Shown: piece by piece, positions 61,984-64,000 of the stretch
Layout of the letters: every line of letters starts with the position of its first letter
How positions within the stretch are numbered: the stretch's first letter is position 1
NCBI RefSeq assembly: GCF_009728995.1
Contig: NZ_VTZW01000008.1
Location: 372,001-436,000, forward strand
DNA from: Streptomonospora sp. PA3
GTDB lineage: Bacteria; Actinomycetota; Actinomycetes; Streptosporangiales; Streptosporangiaceae
DNA length: 64,000 bases
Direction of reading: 5' to 3'
Notes under the pieces: model-generated
Seen by the model: only the letters and a program-made list of their open reading frames with translations
Databases searched by the model: none
Told to the model about the DNA's origin: nothing
Position numbers and translations under genes: made by a program

Positions 61984-62550
61984 CTACTCGCAGGTGAGCG
62001 TGCGCAATGCCGCGGCGGCCTGTTCGCCGGTCGGCAGGCTTTCGGGGGCGAGCACGGATTGCACAGCCAGGCCCACGACCGTCGCGTACACCGCGCCGCC
62101 GACTCCGGCGACGGTCTCGGCGTCGAGGTCGCCGGGGTCCCGGTCGAGCAGCATGGCGGCCAGCGCGCGCCGGGCGGACTCGCCGGCGTCGGCGAGCGCA
62201 TGGCGGATGCCCTCGTCGAACTCCGCCTGGGCGTAGGCCTGCATGGTGGCGACGACGAGCTCGCGGTGGCGCGGCAAGGACGAGATCAGCTCCTCCAGGG
62301 CGATCCGCAGCCGCTGGGCGGGGCCGGCGCCGGCGCCTGCCCGCACCGCCGCCTCGATCGCGTCGCCCCACTCGTTCTGCGCCTGGAGGGCGGCGAGGTT
62401 CATCAGGGCGTCCTTGGAGCCGAAGTGGTATCCGATGGAGGCCAGATGCGAGCCCGAGACCGCCGCGATGTCCCGGGCGGTCGTGCGGTGATACCCCTTC
62501 TCCACGAGGCATGCGCGGGCGCCGGCCAGGAGGTCCTCGCGTTGGCTCAT
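61984..62550 (-). CDS. TetR-family repressor of the adjacent efflux gene
   Basis: A 188-residue TetR regulator: LLAGARACLVEKGYHRTTARDIAAVSGSHLASIGYHFGSKDALM is the DNA-binding domain, followed by a helical ligand domain. It is divergent from an MFS efflux pump 73 bp away, with duplicated CGTACGTACG operators in the gap. It probably represses the pump until a drug or other ligand binds. The ATG at 62550 follows a short spacer after the operator. Confidence 0.88.
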   Translation of the reverse strand: MSQREDLLAGARACLVEKGYHRTTARDIAAVSGSHLASIGYHFGSKDALMNLAALQAQNEWGDAIEAAVRAGAGAGPAQRLRIALEELISSLPRHRELVVATMQAYAQAEFDEGIRHALADAGESARRALAAMLLDRDPGDLDAETVAGVGGAVYATVVGLAVQSVLAPESLPTGEQAAAALRTLTCE

Positions 62551-62565
62551 GGGCACCACACTAGC

Positions 62566-62611
62566 ATTTTGACGTACGTACGTATTGCGGGCCGATTTTG
62601 ACGTACGTACG
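62566..62611. promoter_or_regulatory. Duplicated TetR operator
   Basis: Two direct copies of ATTTTGACGTACGTACG lie at 62566-62582 and 62595-62611. Each contains the perfect palindrome CGTACGTACG. The pair sits between the divergent TetR and MFS genes, so both promoters can be repressed. Confidence 0.82.
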
Positions 62612-62623
62612 ATCAAACACGTG

Positions 62624-64000
62624 ATGGTTTCCTCCTCCCGCGCCACCGCGCGGACCTGGTGCGGGCTCGTCGTGCTGCTGCTGCCCGCGCTGCTTGTCGC
62701 AATGGACATCTCCGTGCTGTTCGTCGCCGCACCGCAGATCACCTCCGCGCTGCGCCCCACCGCCACCCAGTGGCTGTGGGCGATGGACGTCTACGGCTTC
62801 GTGATGGCGAGCCTGCTGATCACCATGGGCGGCCTCGGCGACCGGATCGGCCGCAGGCGTCTGCTCCTGATCGGAGCAGGCCTGTTCGGGACCGCGTCAG
62901 CGGTGCTGGCCTATGCGCCGAGCCCGGAGCTGCTCATCGCCGGGCGGGCGCTGCTGGCCGTCGGCGGCGCCACCCTCGCACCGTCCACCCTGTCGCTGAT
63001 CCGCGCCATGTTCGCCGACGGCGGCCAACGCGGCATCGCGGTCGGCGCCTGGACCGCGGCGTTCTCCGGCGGCGCCGTCGCCGGCCCGGTCATCGGCGGG
63101 GCCCTGCTGGAGCGGTTCTGGTGGGGCTCGGTGTTCCTGATGAACGTTCCGGTCATGGCCCTGCTGCTGGCGGTGGGCCCGCTGCTGATCCCCGAGTCGC
63201 GGGATCCCGCGCGGGCGGGGTTCGACCTACCCGGGGCGGCGATGTCGCTGGTGGCGGTGCTCGGGCTGATCTTCGCGCTGAAGCACACCGCCGCCCACGG
63301 GTTGGACGCCGCCGCCGGCGCCGCTGCCGCGGTCGGCGCCGGCGGGGTTGCGGTGTTCGCGGCCCACCAGCGGCGGGCCCGGCATCCGCTGATCGACGCC
63401 GGGCTCTTCCGCGGTTCCGTGTTCTCGGCCGCGATAGGCGCGAACACCGTCGTCTCGATGGCCGCCGTCGGCCTCGGAGCGCTCGCGTTCACCTTCATGC
63501 AGACCGTGCACGGGCTGTCGGCGCTGCAATCGGCGCTGTGGGCGCTGCCGACCTTCCTCGGCGCCATCGCCGGCGCAGCGGTCGCGGCGCCCCTCTCGGC
63601 ACGGACGGGTGCCGCCGGGGTGCTCGGCACCGGTCTGCTCGCCGCCGCCGCAGGCTTTGCGGGCATCGCGTTCGGGCCGACCGACACGTCCCTGGCGGCG
63701 TTCATCGGCGGCTACACCGTGCTCGCCTTCGGGGTCGGCACCACCGCCACTGGCGCCAACGCGCTGGTGCTTTCGGCCACCGCACCGGAACGGGCGGGGG
63801 CGGCGTCGGGGATGGCCGAGACGAGCACGGAGTTCGGCGGTGCACTGGGGATCGCCGCGTTCGGCGCGGTCTCCAGCGCCGTCTACCGCGCCGCCATGGC
63901 CGAGGGCGCCCCTACGGACAGGGATCCCGCGCCCCGGGAGACGCTCACCGCGGCGCTCGCGGCGGCGGACCGAGCCGCCGGACCCGCTGCCACGGCGCTC
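62624..64000 (+). CDS. MFS multidrug transporter, DHA2-like (partial)
   Basis: The open frame begins at ATG 62624 (GTG 62621 directly before it is an alternative) and runs beyond the window, 459 codons so far. The first helix has LLLPALLVAMDISVLFVAAPQITSAL, a typical 14-helix DHA2/EmrB-SmvA start, then GGLGDRIGRRRLLLIGAGLF (motif A) and GGAVAGPVIGGALLE (motif C). It is a proton-driven exporter of cationic or lipophilic drugs. The divergent TetR gene and paired operators indicate ligand-induced expression. Confidence 0.9.
   Translation, partial: MVSSSRATARTWCGLVVLLLPALLVAMDISVLFVAAPQITSALRPTATQWLWAMDVYGFVMASLLITMGGLGDRIGRRRLLLIGAGLFGTASAVLAYAPSPELLIAGRALLAVGGATLAPSTLSLIRAMFADGGQRGIAVGAWTAAFSGGAVAGPVIGGALLERFWWGSVFLMNVPVMALLLAVGPLLIPESRDPARAGFDLPGAAMSLVAVLGLIFALKHTAAHGLDAAAGAAAAVGAGGVAVFAAHQRRARHPLIDAGLFRGSVFSAAIGANTVVSMAAVGLGALAFTFMQTVHGLSALQSALWALPTFLGAIAGAAVAAPLSARTGAAGVLGTGLLAAAAGFAGIAFGPTDTSLAAFIGGYTVLAFGVGTTATGANALVLSATAPERAGAASGMAETSTEFGGALGIAAFGAVSSAVYRAAMAEGAPTDRDPAPRETLTAALAAADRAAGPAATAL

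Overview
The window is about 64 kb of very GC-rich actinomycete DNA. An ssgB-type sporulation gene, an orphan roadblock protein, a DUF574 methyltransferase, a snapalysin-type protease, csoR and frequent GTG starts point to a sporulating filamentous actinobacterium, possibly Nocardiopsaceae-like. That family assignment is inference.

Layout. 0.4-8.4 kb: a three-gene type III Wadjet-like SMC locus (JetA/DUF2397, JetB/DUF2398, JetC/TIGR02680) with no recognisable JetD/DUF2399 nuclease. The jetC frame has no ordinary start codon behind its strong ribosome binding site, and jetB carries a repeat-derived insertion. 8.5-16 kb: a reductase-like gene, a decayed tnpB, sodA, a HAD phosphatase, small membrane and DUF genes with a 56-bp tandem repeat, csoR-copZ behind a copper-type operator, and a type II NADH dehydrogenase. 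16.4-22.5 kb: a TetR gene and a divergent acyl-CoA carboxylase/dehydrogenase operon for branched-chain acyl-CoA (leucine-type) catabolism. Its biotin carboxylase holds an inserted repeat of about 80 residues. 22.7-31.7 kb: a secreted TNT-type NAD glycohydrolase, thrS, a flavin monooxygenase, ssgB, a PabC-like lyase and a roadblock gene. 31.9-36.9 kb: a tRNA cluster (Gly, Gly, Cys, Val), a decayed integrase tail and a patchwork of regulator/enzyme pairs and gene fragments, which looks like an old integration site.

36.9-56.4 kb is accessory. It starts with a DUF1611 P-loop protein plus ABC transporter and a DUF574 methyltransferase. A less GC-rich junction with transposase and WD40 scraps follows, then an atypical JadR1-like response regulator with Glu at the phosphoacceptor site, an MFS exporter with its MerR regulator, and a biosynthetic operon of about 10 kb. 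That operon is built on amino-group carrier protein (AmCP, LysW-type) chemistry: an HMGL/homocitrate-synthase-like enzyme, AmCP, LysX-like ATP-grasp ligase, LysY-like reductase, LysZ-like kinase, a class I glutamine amidotransferase, a Glu/Leu dehydrogenase-family enzyme, an acyl/aminoacyl-AMP ligase, an aminotransferase and a FAH-family enzyme. A divergent Asp/Glu-racemase/maleate-isomerase-like gene stands at its head. The inferred scheme is that an amino acid is tethered through its amino group to AmCP, phosphorylated, reduced to the semialdehyde, elaborated or aminated, then coupled by the AMP ligase and exported by the MFS protein. The AmCP ends in Asp-Trp-Gly-Gln instead of the canonical Glu-Asp-Trp-Gly-Glu, so its tethering carboxylate appears masked as an amide. 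The amidotransferase in the same operon is a candidate unmasking deamidase. This is the most unusual system in the window.

56.5-64 kb: a SulP transporter between a truncated methyltransferase and a truncated ABC transporter, a hypothetical exported protein, a snapalysin-like protease, and a TetR/MFS efflux pair that runs off the window.
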